A program made the position numbers and the translations under genes. This document shows, in pieces, positions 1-9,900 of a stretch of 64,000 nucleotides of DNA. This DNA is from Streptomyces glaucescens. Lineage in GTDB: Bacteria > Actinomycetota > Actinomycetes > Streptomycetales > Streptomycetaceae. Location of the stretch: NCBI RefSeq assembly GCF_000761215.1, contig NZ_CP009438.1, forward strand, positions 7,296,501 through 7,360,500. The letters run 5' to 3'. Under the pieces are notes generated by a model. That model saw nothing but the letters and a program-made list of their open reading frames with translations, searched no databases and was not told the DNA's origin. Position 1 is the first letter of the stretch, and every line of letters begins with the position of its first letter.

Positions 1-2
1 AA

Positions 3-257
3 CCCCACATCGCACCGCTCGGATTCCACGACGAGCTCACCGAACTGCGCCGGACCAGCACCGACGCCCATGCCTTCGCCCAGGCCCTGCCCGACACGTG
101 GGTCGAGCAACTCGCGCTGGCCGGCACGGCCGAACACGTCCGGACCCGCCTCGGCGATCTCTTCACCTCCGGCGTCACCAGCGCCGTACTCATACCCACC
201 GGACCCGACTACCGGGCCTCTCTTGCCGCGCTGGCGACGGTGCTCCGAGCTCGGTGA
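3..257 (+). CDS. LLM-class flavin-dependent oxidoreductase, C-terminal part
   Basis: The window opens inside this gene; 84 codons and a TGA stop at 255-257 are visible. The segment LALAGTAEHVRTRLGDL followed by a short strand and helix is the usual C-terminal end of bacterial luciferase-like (FMN or F420 dependent) monooxygenases, where it closes the TIM barrel. The start, cofactor site and substrate pocket lie outside the window, so no specific reaction can be given. It converges on the tryptophan-dioxygenase-like gene on the other strand. The family call rests on the tail only. Confidence 0.6.
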   Translation, partial: PHIAPLGFHDELTELRRTSTDAHAFAQALPDTWVEQLALAGTAEHVRTRLGDLFTSGVTSAVLIPTGPDYRASLAALATVLRAR

Positions 258-446
258 AACTGCTCCCGGCCGCCCCCGGCGAGCACGACCAGCCCGTCCG
301 CGCAAGCCCGCACCGTTCGGGTCCGAGCGGCCCGGCAACCGCCGCCCGCCGAAGGCCGCAGCGGCTCGTCGCGGTCGGCGCACGGCCCCCTACGGCCCAC
401 ACCGCCTGTGTCGCGCCGGGGAAGGCATCCGCGCAGGCCCGGCGGG

Positions 447-1064
447 TCAGGAGACGTCCCCCGGGCGCGCTGGTCGTTCGCGGGGCGGCAGGTCGATCTG
501 GGCGCGCAGATGGGCCAGCCCCGAGGTTCCACCTGTGCCGGGCTGGTCGCCGATCATCCTTTCGACCAGGAGCAGGTGCCGGATCTGCCAGCGGATGACG
601 GCCGCCCGCAGAGCCTGCAGCGCGGCTGTTGCGAGCGGCTGCCGAGCCGGAAGGGAGTCGGTCGGCGGGCCGAGGACGTCCGCTGCGGCGATGCGGTGGA
701 ACAGATCGGCGAACTGGTGTGACTGGGCTCCGCTGGCGTTGTCGAGCAGGGGGCGGAAGGCGGCGAAGCTGTCGGGTTCGAGGTGGTCCAGCAGTGCCAG
801 GTGGTGTTCGAGGACGTCCAGGAGCGCGGTGACCCGGTGCAGGGCCGCGGCGGCTCGGGCGTCCTTGCCCGCTTGCGCGTCCTCGGAGGCCCGAGCCAGT
901 TCCACCAGGGCGTGGCTGACGAGGACTTCGGCGGACTGGTGCACGGTGATGAAGAAGTGCTCGTCCGCCCACTGCGTGGGCTGCTCGTCCGGGGTGCGGG
1001 GCCGCTGCAGGTCGAGGAGTACGGAAAGTCGCAGGTAGCAGGCGTAAGGCGTCTCCATGCGCAT
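447..1064 (-). CDS. tryptophan 2,3-dioxygenase family protein
   Basis: A 205-residue cytoplasmic protein of the heme-dependent tryptophan 2,3-dioxygenase fold, whose classical members open the indole ring of tryptophan to N-formylkynurenine. An N-terminal YLRLSVLLDLQRP block is followed by FFITVHQSAE, where His42 matches the active-site histidine of the family. Near the end RWQIRHLLLVERMIG (His163, expected proximal heme ligand) and GTGGTSG match the conserved C-terminal signature. At 205 residues it is shorter than the usual 270-290, so it may be a specialised paralogue with a different indole-type substrate. No kynureninase or formamidase is nearby. It is divergent from the solute-binding protein gene at 1214 and convergent with the luciferase-like gene. 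Confidence 0.82.
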   Translation of the reverse strand: MRMETPYACYLRLSVLLDLQRPRTPDEQPTQWADEHFFITVHQSAEVLVSHALVELARASEDAQAGKDARAAAALHRVTALLDVLEHHLALLDHLEPDSFAAFRPLLDNASGAQSHQFADLFHRIAAADVLGPPTDSLPARQPLATAALQALRAAVIRWQIRHLLLVERMIGDQPGTGGTSGLAHLRAQIDLPPRERPARPGDVS

Positions 1065-1213
1065 GATGATGGCGGGCGGCGGTCACCGATGCTCCGGTCG
1101 CCACCCGGCATGCCACCGCGCCACTCGATCGGCCCCCTTTCAAGGGCGGGGCCGCCGGGGAACCTCATGGTGCGCCGACGGGTGCATCCGGCCCCGGGAG
1201 ACCAGCGAGGAGC

Positions 1214-2422
1214 ATGATGGGCGAGTCACGTGCGGTTCGGGAGCGCGTCCTCACCGTGGGGGTGGCCGTTGCCCGCTCGGGACGGCTGGCGTCGCTGGGC
1301 GATCCCTTGCAGTTCGCGCTGGACCGGCTGGCGCCGAAGCTGGCCGGGCGGGGGCCGCGCGGGTACTCGGTCCGGGTGGTGAGCCGGGACACCCGCTCCA
1401 GTGCCCGGGGCGCGCGGGAGGCGGTGGAGGAACTGGTCCGGCAGGAGAACGCGGTGATCGTGGTCACCCTGGCCGGGACCGAGGTGCTGCCCGCCGTGGC
1501 GGATGCCTGCGAAGCCGCCGGGGTGCCGTGCCTGTCGAGCGCGTTCCCCTGGCAGGTGTACTACTACGGACGCGGAGCCGACGACGACAGGCCGTTCGAC
1601 TGGACGTATCACTTCTGCTGGGGCCTGGACGACATCGCCGACGTCTTCGCCGATCTGTGGGAGCGCGTGGACGGCTCCGGCCCGCACCAGCCGGTCGGTT
1701 GCCTGTGGAACGACGGGCCTCAGGGCAGGTGGTCGCGTCACCCGGAGCGTGGTTTCGCTCCGGTGGCTCGTGCCCGGGGGCACCGGCTGGTGGAACCGGA
1801 GCCGTACCGGGAGCCAGCCACCACGCTCGACGCCCACATCAACGCGTTCCGGGACGCCGGCGTCGACATCGTCACCAGCGCCGCCACGGGCCGCGACCTC
1901 GCCCTCTTCCGCGCTCAAACCGCGGAGAAGGGCCGGCGGCCGCGTCTGATCACCTGCTCTCGCTGGCTGGCCTACCCGCCGTCCGTCACCCGGAGTGGGG
2001 AGCTGCCGCCGCAGGCGGGGGTGGGAACCCTGGCGTACTGGACACGGGTCCATCCCTACCGGTCGTCGATCGACGGCATGACCGCCGCCGAACTGGCGGA
2101 GACCTACGAACAGACGACGGGACGACAGGCCTTGCAGCCACTCGGCCTGGCCTACGCCCTGCTTGAAGTCGCCTCCCACGCGCTGACCACGGCCGACGAT
2201 CCCACCGACCGGCGCTCCATCGCCGCCGCCCTGGGCAGAACCCGCGTGCACACCATGGCCGGGCTCCTCGACTGGACGCGCGGCCCCGTACCCAACATCG
2301 CCACGGTCCCCCTCGCCGGCGGCCAGTGGCAGCCGGGCACGCGCCACGACTACGAACTCGTCATCGTCACGCCCGGGAGAGTGGGCGGACTGCCCGCCAC
2401 CGGGGATCTCGTCACCACCTGA
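1214..2422 (+). CDS. periplasmic-binding-protein-like (branched-chain amino acid type) protein without signal peptide
   Basis: A 402-residue protein with the type I periplasmic binding fold of the branched-chain amino acid/amide class (Peripla_BP_6). Features are VGVAVARSGRLASLGDP near residue 15, alternating Rossmann-like halves, AVIVVTLAGTEVLPAV, and a hinge region around DAGVDIVTSAATGRDLALF. Normal members are lipoproteins, but this one begins MMGESRAVRERVLTVG with no hydrophobic segment and no lipobox. No permease or ATPase gene is adjacent. It may therefore be a cytosolic ligand sensor or an unconventional transport partner. It is divergent from the dioxygenase-like gene about 150 bp away, which suggests a shared small-molecule role. 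An in-frame ATG one codon downstream is also possible as start. Confidence 0.78.
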   Translation: MMGESRAVRERVLTVGVAVARSGRLASLGDPLQFALDRLAPKLAGRGPRGYSVRVVSRDTRSSARGAREAVEELVRQENAVIVVTLAGTEVLPAVADACEAAGVPCLSSAFPWQVYYYGRGADDDRPFDWTYHFCWGLDDIADVFADLWERVDGSGPHQPVGCLWNDGPQGRWSRHPERGFAPVARARGHRLVEPEPYREPATTLDAHINAFRDAGVDIVTSAATGRDLALFRAQTAEKGRRPRLITCSRWLAYPPSVTRSGELPPQAGVGTLAYWTRVHPYRSSIDGMTAAELAETYEQTTGRQALQPLGLAYALLEVASHALTTADDPTDRRSIAAALGRTRVHTMAGLLDWTRGPVPNIATVPLAGGQWQPGTRHDYELVIVTPGRVGGLPATGDLVTT

Positions 2423-2533
2423 CCGACAACGTGCCCGTGCCGACCGCCGAGACTCCTGCCGGTCGAACCGGTGCACGAACCGCTCAAGCAATGCTCCGTG
2501 ACGTCGGGCGGATCAGTCGGACACAATGCGGCA

Positions 2534-3151
2534 ATGGATGATCACGTGCGAAGTGCTCCACGCCCGGACTTCCTCAGCAAGCCGTCGCTGAGAGGGGAAC
2601 AGGTGCTGCTCCGGCCGGTCACCGTGGACGATGTGCCTGCGCTGATGCCGATATTCCTGGACGCAGAGGCATCACGGCTGACCGGCAGCCATGATGACGG
2701 CATACCCGATGAGGGGCGCATACGGGCCTGGTACGACAGCCGCCGGGAGCAGGACGACCGGCTGGACCTTGCCGTGGTCGAGCAGGTGACGGGGAACGTC
2801 ATCGGCGAGGCGGTCCTCAGCGAGTGGGATCCGCGTAACGAAAGTTGCAGCTTCCGCATCTGCCTGGTGCCCGGCACCTATGGGTGTGGCCTGGGGACGG
2901 AGGCGACTCGTCTGATCGTCGGCTACGGCTTCGAGGAGCTGGGGCTGCACCGTATCGCGCTGGAGGTCTACGCGTTCAATCCGCGAGCTCGCCGCGCATA
3001 CGAGAAGGTGGGGTTCGTCGCGGAGGGCGTGCTGCGTGACGCACTGCTCTGGGAGGGCGAGCGGGTGGACGCGACGGTGATGTCGATCCTGGCCCCGGAG
3101 TGGTCCCGGCACGGTGGCCGTCCGCAAACGGCCGGCCACGCGTCGGACTGA
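2534..3151 (+). CDS. GNAT family N-acetyltransferase (RimJ/RimL type)
   Basis: A 205-residue acetyl-CoA dependent N-acetyltransferase of the Acetyltransf_3 type, acting on a protein N-terminus or a small amine. LRPVTVDDVPALMPIF is the N-terminal strand and helix. GTYGCGLGTEATRLIVGYGFEELGLHRIALEVYAFNPRARRAYEKVGFVAEGVLRD contains the pyrophosphate-binding loop (residues about 115-123) and the NxRARRxYEKxGF motif. I start at ATG 2534; the frame is open 21 codons further up but that part does not resemble the family. It appears monocistronic. Substrate cannot be inferred. Confidence 0.85.
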   Translation: MDDHVRSAPRPDFLSKPSLRGEQVLLRPVTVDDVPALMPIFLDAEASRLTGSHDDGIPDEGRIRAWYDSRREQDDRLDLAVVEQVTGNVIGEAVLSEWDPRNESCSFRICLVPGTYGCGLGTEATRLIVGYGFEELGLHRIALEVYAFNPRARRAYEKVGFVAEGVLRDALLWEGERVDATVMSILAPEWSRHGGRPQTAGHASD

Positions 3152-3458
3152 CCGCGCCGCCGGCGCCGGGCGCTCGTTGCTGCAGGTGAGGAACCAAGCG
3201 GCCGGTGGGGGACCGCCGCAAGGTGATCGGCCCGCACCCGACGATGACGCACATGAGCTGGAGCACGCAGGCGTGAGTGTGGCCGAGCGCAGCCTTGCGC
3301 CGCGGTCGGGCACGTTGTCGGCGGCGACCAGGAGTCGGTGGCGATCAGGGCGTTGCTCGCCTCGGCGCTGCGGCGGGAAAGCCCGCTGGGCCGGCGCCCC
3401 GGTCAGGCGCCGGCCCAGCGGTTGGCGTCCCCGGTCCACGCCCGGAGCCTTGTCCGCC
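3152..3458. other. no supported gene
   Basis: Several overlapping open frames exist on both strands, but none has a ribosome site, a recognisable domain or plausible amino-acid composition. I see no hairpin or repeat of note. Confidence 0.5.
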
Positions 3459-3710
3459 TCAGGACGGCTCGGCGTGCGCGTTCGCCGTGCGTCCGGACCG
3501 GTCCATCCCCCGCTGCGCCCCTGCGTCCCACAAGCACCAGGCCGACCACAGCAGCAGGACGAGGAAGACGGCGAGCAACCCCAGCAGCAGCAACATCTGC
3601 CGGGCAGAGCCCTCGCCTTGGAGCACATTCAGCAACAGGCAGAGTGTCCAGGCCACCACTCCGCCCGCATACACGTCCCTGAGCCGTCGCAACTGACTGA
3701 TCGAACCCAT
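3459..3710 (-). CDS. small two-helix membrane protein
   Basis: An 83-residue protein beginning MGSISQLRRLRDVY. The start at 3710 is chosen because GGAAGGG lies just upstream. Two hydrophobic segments follow: YAGGVVAWTLCLLLNVL (about residues 14-30) and a leucine-rich stretch MLLLLGLLAVFLVLLLWSAW (about 38-57). The tail is charged. No family is recognised. It lies on the same strand downstream of the four-helix membrane protein at 3812-4336, about 100 bp away, so the two may share a transcript. Confidence 0.6.
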   Translation of the reverse strand: MGSISQLRRLRDVYAGGVVAWTLCLLLNVLQGEGSARQMLLLLGLLAVFLVLLLWSAWCLWDAGAQRGMDRSGRTANAHAEPS

Positions 3711-3811
3711 CGTCACCCTTCCGGGCCATGTCCTCACGCGTCGCCCTGCCGATACCCCCGCCACGCGAGTTCACCGCTTCGGAAGGCCGCGGATTCCGGG
3801 GACTTGGCCGC

Positions 3812-4336
3812 TCACTCCGGTCGCAGGGCCTGGCGCATCCACCGGAGGCGGTCCATTGAACGGCGGCGCATCCAAAGGACCCATGCACACAGCGCGACCA
3901 CGCCGACCGCGAAGAGAAGGGGGAAGACGAGTGATCCGCCGATGGCCCCCAGGACGAATATCCCGACCGCGACGAGGCCCATGGCGCCGAGCCAGTACGG
4001 CAGCCACTTGCCGGTCCGCTCCATCTGGCCGAGCTGCTCGGCGACCAGCCGTCGCATGGCCGACTGCTCCCCGGGGTCCCGCGGCACCTCCTGGCGCCGA
4101 ATCTTCCGGTTCAGATCGGCGAGTCCGCTCGCGTCGGTGCCCGCGGCCCGGGTGGCCCGGCGGCGCTGGACGGCCACAACCGTGATGGCGACACCGGTGT
4201 AGAGAGCACTCTGGAACACCCAGACAACCGGATGCTCGTCCCTGCGGATCAATACCGTGATGCCCAGTCCCAGCAGGAAGACCAGGGCCGCCTGCGCGGT
4301 CAGACTGCGTTCGAGTAAGCGCTTGAGCGAGAGCAC
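3812..4336 (-). CDS. hypothetical membrane protein, about four transmembrane helices
   Basis: A 174-residue protein of unknown function. I choose the GTG at 4336 because GAGGAGG lies 8 bases before it; the frame is open another 20 codons upstream, but that stretch is arginine-rich and unlikely to be protein. Hydrophobic segments are AALVFLLGLGITVLI, VVWVFQSALYTGVAITVVAV, WLPYWLGAMGLVAVGIFVLGAI and LVFPLLFAVGVVALCAWVLW. A charged linker of about 60 residues (EVPRDPGEQSAMRRLVAEQLG) separates the two helix pairs. The layout resembles small Streptomyces integral membrane proteins without assigned role. Confidence 0.65.
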   Translation of the reverse strand: MLSLKRLLERSLTAQAALVFLLGLGITVLIRRDEHPVVWVFQSALYTGVAITVVAVQRRRATRAAGTDASGLADLNRKIRRQEVPRDPGEQSAMRRLVAEQLGQMERTGKWLPYWLGAMGLVAVGIFVLGAIGGSLVFPLLFAVGVVALCAWVLWMRRRSMDRLRWMRQALRPE

Positions 4337-4710
4337 AGCGAAGACCTCCTCGGAGGGACAGCGTCGTCGCCTCTCGGATACCCCGCGCTCCTTCACTCAT
4401 CTGACAGAGCGGTGGCCGCGCGGCATGCGAGCAGGCGTCGGCGGCCTCCTCGTACCGCAGGCAGGCAGAGCAGTCGCGGGCGGAGCTGACGCGCGGTCCG
4501 CCCCCTCGGTGCCTCCTGCTCCTGCACGGCGGGCTCAGTTCGCAGGCTTTGCGGACTACGTCTGCGCCATCCCGCCGCGGCACTGTCACCAGCCGGATGA
4601 AGTCGCTCCGGCACAGCCCGGCGAACCGGGCTGTCCAAGACGGCTGGCTCGGGCGCCGTGGGTCACACCAGCCGCACCAAGGGCGGCCCGCAGATCGACG
4701 CTGTGGGACG
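4337..4710. other. divergent intergenic region, no supported gene
   Basis: This region separates the membrane protein on the minus strand from the coiled-coil membrane protein on the plus strand and should hold both promoters. Short open frames here show no family resemblance. Confidence 0.45.
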
Positions 4711-5187
4711 ATGATCGTCATGTCAGGTCAGGTCTGGGTGTCACTCATATCGCTGGGCGGCGTTCTCCTCGGCGGCGTCCTGTCCTACCTCGTGCAGTAC
4801 AGAACTCAGCGGTCAGCGGAACGTACTGAGCAGCAACGGCAGGAGATCGCGTTGTCGGAAACCCGGCGCGCCGAACGGCTGGCACTGCTGGAGAGGTTCA
4901 TCGAGGTGTCGGCAGAGGCGGAACGCTGCGCGTACACTCGCCCCTCCGAATGGGAGGAAACGGACGCCTGGTACCTCACGACCCGGGACGTGATGTACCG
5001 CTTCTGGGTCGCGGACCGGCTCATGCGCGTCCAGTTCCCGCCACCCGTGCACGAGGCCGCACACGCGCACTTCCTCGACCTCAACCGAGCCGTATGGGAA
5101 GGCCTTCCCGATGGCGAGAGCGTGCGGGACTACCTGGAGGGCAACCGGTCAGCCTTCCTCGACACGGCCCGCGCGGTCATGGGGTAG
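4711..5187 (+). CDS. hypothetical single-pass membrane protein with coiled coil
   Basis: A 158-residue protein. ATG at 4711 (MIVMSGQ) or 4720 (MSGQVWV) are both usable; neither has a strong ribosome site. WVSLISLGGVLLGGVLSYLVQY is one N-terminal membrane helix. It is followed by a long charged helix, RSAERTEQQRQEIALSETRRAERLALLERF, likely a coiled coil, and then a cytoplasmic helical part. Proteins with one short N-terminal anchor and a helical soluble domain are common and uncharacterised in Streptomyces. Function is unknown. Confidence 0.62.
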   Translation: MIVMSGQVWVSLISLGGVLLGGVLSYLVQYRTQRSAERTEQQRQEIALSETRRAERLALLERFIEVSAEAERCAYTRPSEWEETDAWYLTTRDVMYRFWVADRLMRVQFPPPVHEAAHAHFLDLNRAVWEGLPDGESVRDYLEGNRSAFLDTARAVMG

Positions 5188-5209
5188 CCCACCGGAGAGA
5201 TCCGGCGGG

Positions 5210-5541
5210 GTGAGGAAAGCAGCGGAGGAGGCCCGGCGCACACAGGCACGGATCGTCGACACCCGCCGTACAGCAGGCGTCCAGGCCCGTTTCCCCATGG
5301 CTGCTGCGTCACGGCGGCGTCCTGCGAACTCGACGGCCGACCAGGGGAGTTGCGCGCCCGCCTGTATGGCGTTGCCACTCGGTGGCGGAAGTTCCTGGCC
5401 GAGCGGATCGCCACCGCACAGGCCGACGGCGACCTCGACGCGGACCTCGACCCTCAAAGGGCCGTCTGTGCAGGGAAGTTGGCAACTCGTGCCGGAGTGA
5501 GTACGTGTACTCATGCCCTGGGGCGGCAGGCGTCAGCATGA
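5210..5541 (+). pseudogene. decayed TetR-family regulator
   Basis: A GTG with GGAGAGA upstream starts VRKAAEEARRTQARIVD, the standard beginning of a TetR regulator, but the helix-turn-helix that should follow is missing. In another frame, LRARLYGVATRWRKFLAERI and ADGDLDADLDPQRAV match the C-terminal effector domain of TetR proteins. An internal deletion and frameshift therefore removed the DNA-binding part. The remnant lies between the coiled-coil membrane protein and the lipoprotein gene. Exact edges are uncertain. Confidence 0.6.
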
Positions 5542-5548
5542 TGCGTGC

Positions 5549-6310
5549 ATGCGATCGAGATTTTTCCCGAAGCCCGTAGTGGTGGCCGCGCTGGGCTGCC
5601 TCGTCCTGTCCGCCTGCGGCACCCAGCAGGCCGCCTCCGGCCACGCTGCCCGCGCCGGCAGCGCCGTGAAGGCGACCACGTCGCCCAAGGACCAACTCGG
5701 CGCTGAAGAGCAGGAGATACGGTTCATCGGGTTGGTGGGCCAGGCGATCGACGCCTGCTCCCCGGCCGCACCCAGCGACACGGGCGACAAGGGCGACGAG
5801 GGTGTGCCCGTGCCCGAGGGCCCGGTGTTCGAGGAGGAGCCCACCCCGGTGTACGGGCCGGGCGAGACCCCGCCGGGCGTTCCCGGGGACGCGGAGGAGA
5901 CTCCCGTTCCCCTTCCCTCGGACGCGCCCGAGCCGCCGAGCCCCGCCACTGGCTCCGCCAAGACCGAGCAGCCGGCCGAGGTTCTGCTGCCCGGCACGGA
6001 GAAGTGCTACGGCGACTGGCACGCGAGCCGCGTCGTCGAGGCGTTCACGCACACGAAGGCGACCGGCTACGACGCGATGCGTACGAAGCTGACAAGCCTC
6101 GACTACCCGGCGGCGCGGGTGCACCGCATGCCGGACCACGGGGGCCTGCCCCGGGCCCGGGTCGATCTGCGCTTCATGGGCGGTCACGCCGTTTTGGAGG
6201 TCACCGGCACCGGCAGCGGGGTGATCGTGGAGGTGTTCGGGGCTCCGGAGACGGAGGACGTGCAGGTCACCGACGTGAAGCGGAAGCCGCGGCTGGACAC
6301 CACCATGTGA
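5549..6310 (+). CDS. secreted lipoprotein, acidic and proline-rich
   Basis: A 253-residue lipoprotein. MRSRFFPKPVVVAALGCLVLSACG carries a signal peptide with lipobox LSAC and lipidated Cys23. The middle (about residues 85-145) is rich in Pro, Glu and Asp and is probably an extended linker across the wall. The C-terminal 100 residues (CYGDWHASRVVEAF ... GGHAVLEVTGTGSGVIVEVFGAP) form a small alpha/beta domain with one visible cysteine. No enzymatic motif is seen. The frame stays open 12 codons above the chosen ATG, but that extension would spoil the signal peptide. Confidence 0.72.
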   Translation: MRSRFFPKPVVVAALGCLVLSACGTQQAASGHAARAGSAVKATTSPKDQLGAEEQEIRFIGLVGQAIDACSPAAPSDTGDKGDEGVPVPEGPVFEEEPTPVYGPGETPPGVPGDAEETPVPLPSDAPEPPSPATGSAKTEQPAEVLLPGTEKCYGDWHASRVVEAFTHTKATGYDAMRTKLTSLDYPAARVHRMPDHGGLPRARVDLRFMGGHAVLEVTGTGSGVIVEVFGAPETEDVQVTDVKRKPRLDTTM

Positions 6311-6500
6311 CAGGAGGACCGACCGTCCACGACGAGAGGCGGTGCGTCTGAGATCGCGATGCGAGGCGGCGCCGGCGGTTCCCGGGACACGGCCACCTCG
6401 GAAGGTGCCCGTCGAGAAGGGCGTGACCCCGCGAGCGATGACCTGGTGGCTGGTGGCGGATCCGCCGCAGGATCGACACCAGGGTTCCGCGGTCAGGGTT

Positions 6501-6689
6501 TTACTGACCCGTCACGGCATAGAACAGTCCTGCGGCCGCCAGGACCGTGCCGATCACACGGAAGGCGAGCCTGTTGGATGCCTCGAACCGTCCGCCGGAC
6601 CGTCTGCTGAGTGTGTTCGCCACACGCGGGCCCATGAGGGCTGTAGCCAGACCGAACAGGGTGATGAGAGCGCCCACGACAATGACCAA
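6501..6689 (-). CDS. small two-helix membrane protein near RHS gene
   Basis: A 62-residue protein starting at a TTG (6689-6687) that has AGGAG 8 bases upstream. The open frame runs higher but has no ribosome site there. Segments VIVVGALITLFGLATALMG and LAFRVIGTVLAAAGLFYAV are likely membrane helices separated by a basic loop. It lies downstream of the RHS gene on the same strand, with one 42-codon ORF between them. That position fits an immunity or accessory protein, but this is positional inference only. Confidence 0.5.
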   Translation of the reverse strand: MVIVVGALITLFGLATALMGPRVANTLSRRSGGRFEASNRLAFRVIGTVLAAAGLFYAVTGQ

Positions 6690-6760
6690 AACGACAGCTC
6701 CTGTAATAGGGCGGCGAGGGCCCCTCCGCTGGAGAAGCCCTCGCACGCGTGCTTGTGTGG

Positions 6761-6889
6761 TCAGCGACGCCGCTTGGCGTACATGATGCCGACGAAGATC
6801 ATGGCGATGATGAACATGCCAATGGCCAGGTAGGGAGACCACGACGGCCCGTCGGGTCGGTCATTGGCGACTTCGAAGAGAGCAAGCAT
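6761..6889 (-). CDS. 42-residue membrane protein directly downstream of RHS gene
   Basis: ATG at 6889 is preceded by GGGAGA at a good distance. The product (MLALFEVANDRPDG, then a single hydrophobic helix SPYLAIGMFIIAMIFVGIMY and a basic end AKRRR) is a typical single-pass peptide with a cytoplasmic positive tail. It begins about 18 bases after the RHS stop codon and its ribosome site sits in that gap, so it is very likely cotranscribed with the RHS gene. Function is unknown; a role as immunity or secretion helper for the RHS protein is a hypothesis. Confidence 0.6.
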   Translation of the reverse strand: MLALFEVANDRPDGPSWSPYLAIGMFIIAMIFVGIMYAKRRR

Positions 6890-6907
6890 GCGGGGTCTCC
6901 CAAGCTG

Positions 6908-9900
6908 TCAGAAGGTGTATTTGGCGGTACCTGAGCACTTGCCGGTGCTGCCCCCTGTGCCCACGCCCTCGCTGCCGTCAGTACTCACGGACGCTTCGAG
7001 CGGTCCGAAACCGCAAGCGACCTCACCCGTCCACCCTCGGTCGGCCGAGCCGGAGGCGAGACTGGCGTCAACGCTGCCACCAGGTGTACCGACGCCGGCG
7101 CTGACATAGGGACGGACACTGCCGTCCTCGTTGATGCTCACGCCGGCGCCGCCGCAGATCCAGAAGCAGGCTTCGCCGCCGATGTCCAACGACAGCAGAC
7201 CATTGGGGTCGATGCGGTTGACGGGGTCGCCTTCGGCGTAGAGGTAGGGGTTCTTCTCCTGGCCGGAGGGGTCGGGCTGGGTGAAGCGGCCGATGTTGGC
7301 GTCGTAGTAGCGGGCCCGGAAGTGGTAGAGGCCGGTGGGGTCCTGGTAGCCGCCGGCGAAGCGGTAGGGCTGGGCGACCGGTTCGGAGGACTGGGCGAGG
7401 AGGCGGACGCCGCGGGGGCTGTAGGTGTAGGTGTTGACCTTGTTGCCGTCCGCGTCCGCCAGGGCGACCACGCTGCCGATGGCGTCCGTGAGGTAGAAGT
7501 ACGTCTTGCCCCCGGTCGTCATGGAGTTCAAGGTGCCCCCGGGCTCACGGTTGAATCCCATGTCCACACCGGCGGTCGTCTTCGCCGACAGGCCGAGCGG
7601 CCCGTTGTGGAAGAAGGTGTCGCCGAGGCGGATGCGTTCGCTCTGGTCGGTGGAACCGTACTGCCCCGCGTACGTCTTGGCGGCGACCGTGATCGACGAC
7701 ATCTGCGAGTGGTCGGTCCACTGCTCGCCGGTGCGGGCGTAGTCGTCGGTGGAGGCGCCGGCGGTTTCGTTGCCGATCTGGTCGTAGGACCAGGGGCCGC
7801 TGGTGGTGGACTTGGCGGTCAGCTGCTGGGCGTCGTTGTAGGAGTAGGTGGTGCCGCGCGGGCAGCCCTGGTCGGTGCCCTGTGAGGTGAGGTTGCCGGC
7901 CAGGTCGTAGCAGTACTGCCAGGAATCCGTGATCGCCCCGGCCTTCTCCTCCTTGGCGTAGGAGAAGCGGCCCGCCCCGTCGTAGGTGTACGTCCGCTTG
8001 GTGCCGCGGGCGGTGTCCGTGGAGGTGCGGATCTTGCCGCCGTCGGTGGCGGCGTTCGTGCCGTAGCCGTACGTGTAGGACAGGTCGATCAGGGTGCCCT
8101 GGGGCGAGGTGGCTCTGATCGAGGTGGGACGGCTGGACTTGTCGACGTCGACCTTGTGCACCGTGCCGCCGGGGTAGGTGGTCGTGGTGCGGACGTCGTT
8201 GTTGTTGTAGGTGTAGGACGTGATCCGGCCCTGCGGGTCCTTCAGCTGCGTGAGCTTGTTGACCTCGTTCCAGGTGTAGTCGACCGTGCCGGCCGGGTCC
8301 CGGTAGTAGTCGACGTTGCCGGCCGGGGTGTAGGCGAGCAGGGTCTGGGAGCCGTCCTGGAGGTGGCGGACCGTCTCACGCTGGAGCGGGTCGAACTCGT
8401 ACGTGGTGGTGCCGGTGCCGTCGGAGCGCTGGACGAGGTTGCCGTCGCCGTCGTACCAGTACTCGACCTTCACCGTGTTCGGCGAGGTCACGGTGCGGAT
8501 GCGGTCGAGGTTGTCGTAGGTGTACGTGATCGTGACGCCGCGGGCGTCCGTGACCGTCTTGGTGCGGCCCAGGTCGTCGTAGGTGAAGGTGGTCCGGGCC
8601 AGCGGGGCGGGGGGCTGGACCCAGTCCAGGTTGCCCTTGCCGTCGTAGTGGAAGTCGGTGACGACGGTCTTCGTCGACGTCATCTTCGTCCTGGCCTTGC
8701 AGCGCTGGCCCTCGAAGCCGCCGCAGGTCGGGGTGGCGGGGTTGTAGTCGAAGGAGACGCTGCCGCCGCCGGTGCCGGTCTGCGCCACCGAGGTGGTGTT
8801 GCCGACCGTGTCGTAGGTGAAGGCCGTCTTCTCGCCGTCGGCGTTCGTGGAGTCCTTCGGCACGTCCCCGCCGGCGATGGTCTGCCATGTGTTCACCGTT
8901 TTCGCCCCGGTGGGCACGGCGACGGACGCGAGGTTGTTGCGGGCGTCGAAGCCGTAGTCCGTGACGTTGCCGGGCGTCGTACCCGACCCCATCGCATCGG
9001 TGGCGGTGTCGATGTTGTTGTTGGCGTCGAACTTGGTCGACCGTGTGCGCTGGAGATGGTCGGTGACCTCGGTGACCCGGCCGTCGCCGTCGTGCGCGTA
9101 CTTGGTGGAGTGCAGCTCCGGGTCCTTGGCCGTCGTCGTGCCCGCCGCGGTCGGCGAGGCGGCCGTGTAGCTGTAGGTCCAGGTGGGGCCGGTGTGGCCG
9201 TCGCTGTTGAAGCCCGTGCCGCGCAGCATGGAGGTGACGCGGTTGACGTCGTCGTAGGTGAAGGCGGTCACCCGCCCCTCGTCCGTGGTGATCTTGCCGA
9301 TCCGGCCGGAGGAGTCGTAGTGGAAGGTGACCGTCTTGCCCTCGGTGTCGGTGGTGGTGGCCAGGTTGCCGGATGGGTCGAGGTTGTGGACGGCGGTGCG
9401 GCCGGTGTTGTCCTTGGCCTGCCACTGGGAAGGAGAGGTCTTCACGAGGTCGATCCAGCGGCCCGAGCGGGTCTCGGTCAGCTTGAAGCCCTTGTTCTCA
9501 CCGCTGACGTCGTGCTGGGTGACGGTGATCGTGCCCTTGTTGCGGTCGGTGACTTTCGTCAGGGTCCCGTACTGGTTGTAGGTCTCCTTCGACCCGGACT
9601 TCCACTTGGTCAGGGTGTAGGTGCCGTCCGTGTTCCTCCGCAGATCCTGCGAGTAGCCCTTCGGCGTGGTGAAGGCGCCGTCGCTGTTCTTGGTGAAGCG
9701 GACGGTGGCACCGGAGGCGTCGTAGAAGATCACCTCTGTGCCGGAGACCGACAGGTAACGCTCGTACTGCTGCCACCAGCGCTGCGAGACGCGGCCCCAC
9801 GGGGCGTCCAGCGAGTTGTACGTCCGTGCCAGCTGCAAGCGCTGCCCGACGCCCGCGATGTCGAAGTCCGTAGCCGTCAGCATCAGGTTGCCGGTCGAGT

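Noticed and set aside
447..2422. Kynurenine pathway or natural-product cluster
   Set aside because: No kynureninase, formamidase, NRPS or PKS gene is present in the window; one TDO-like gene is not enough.
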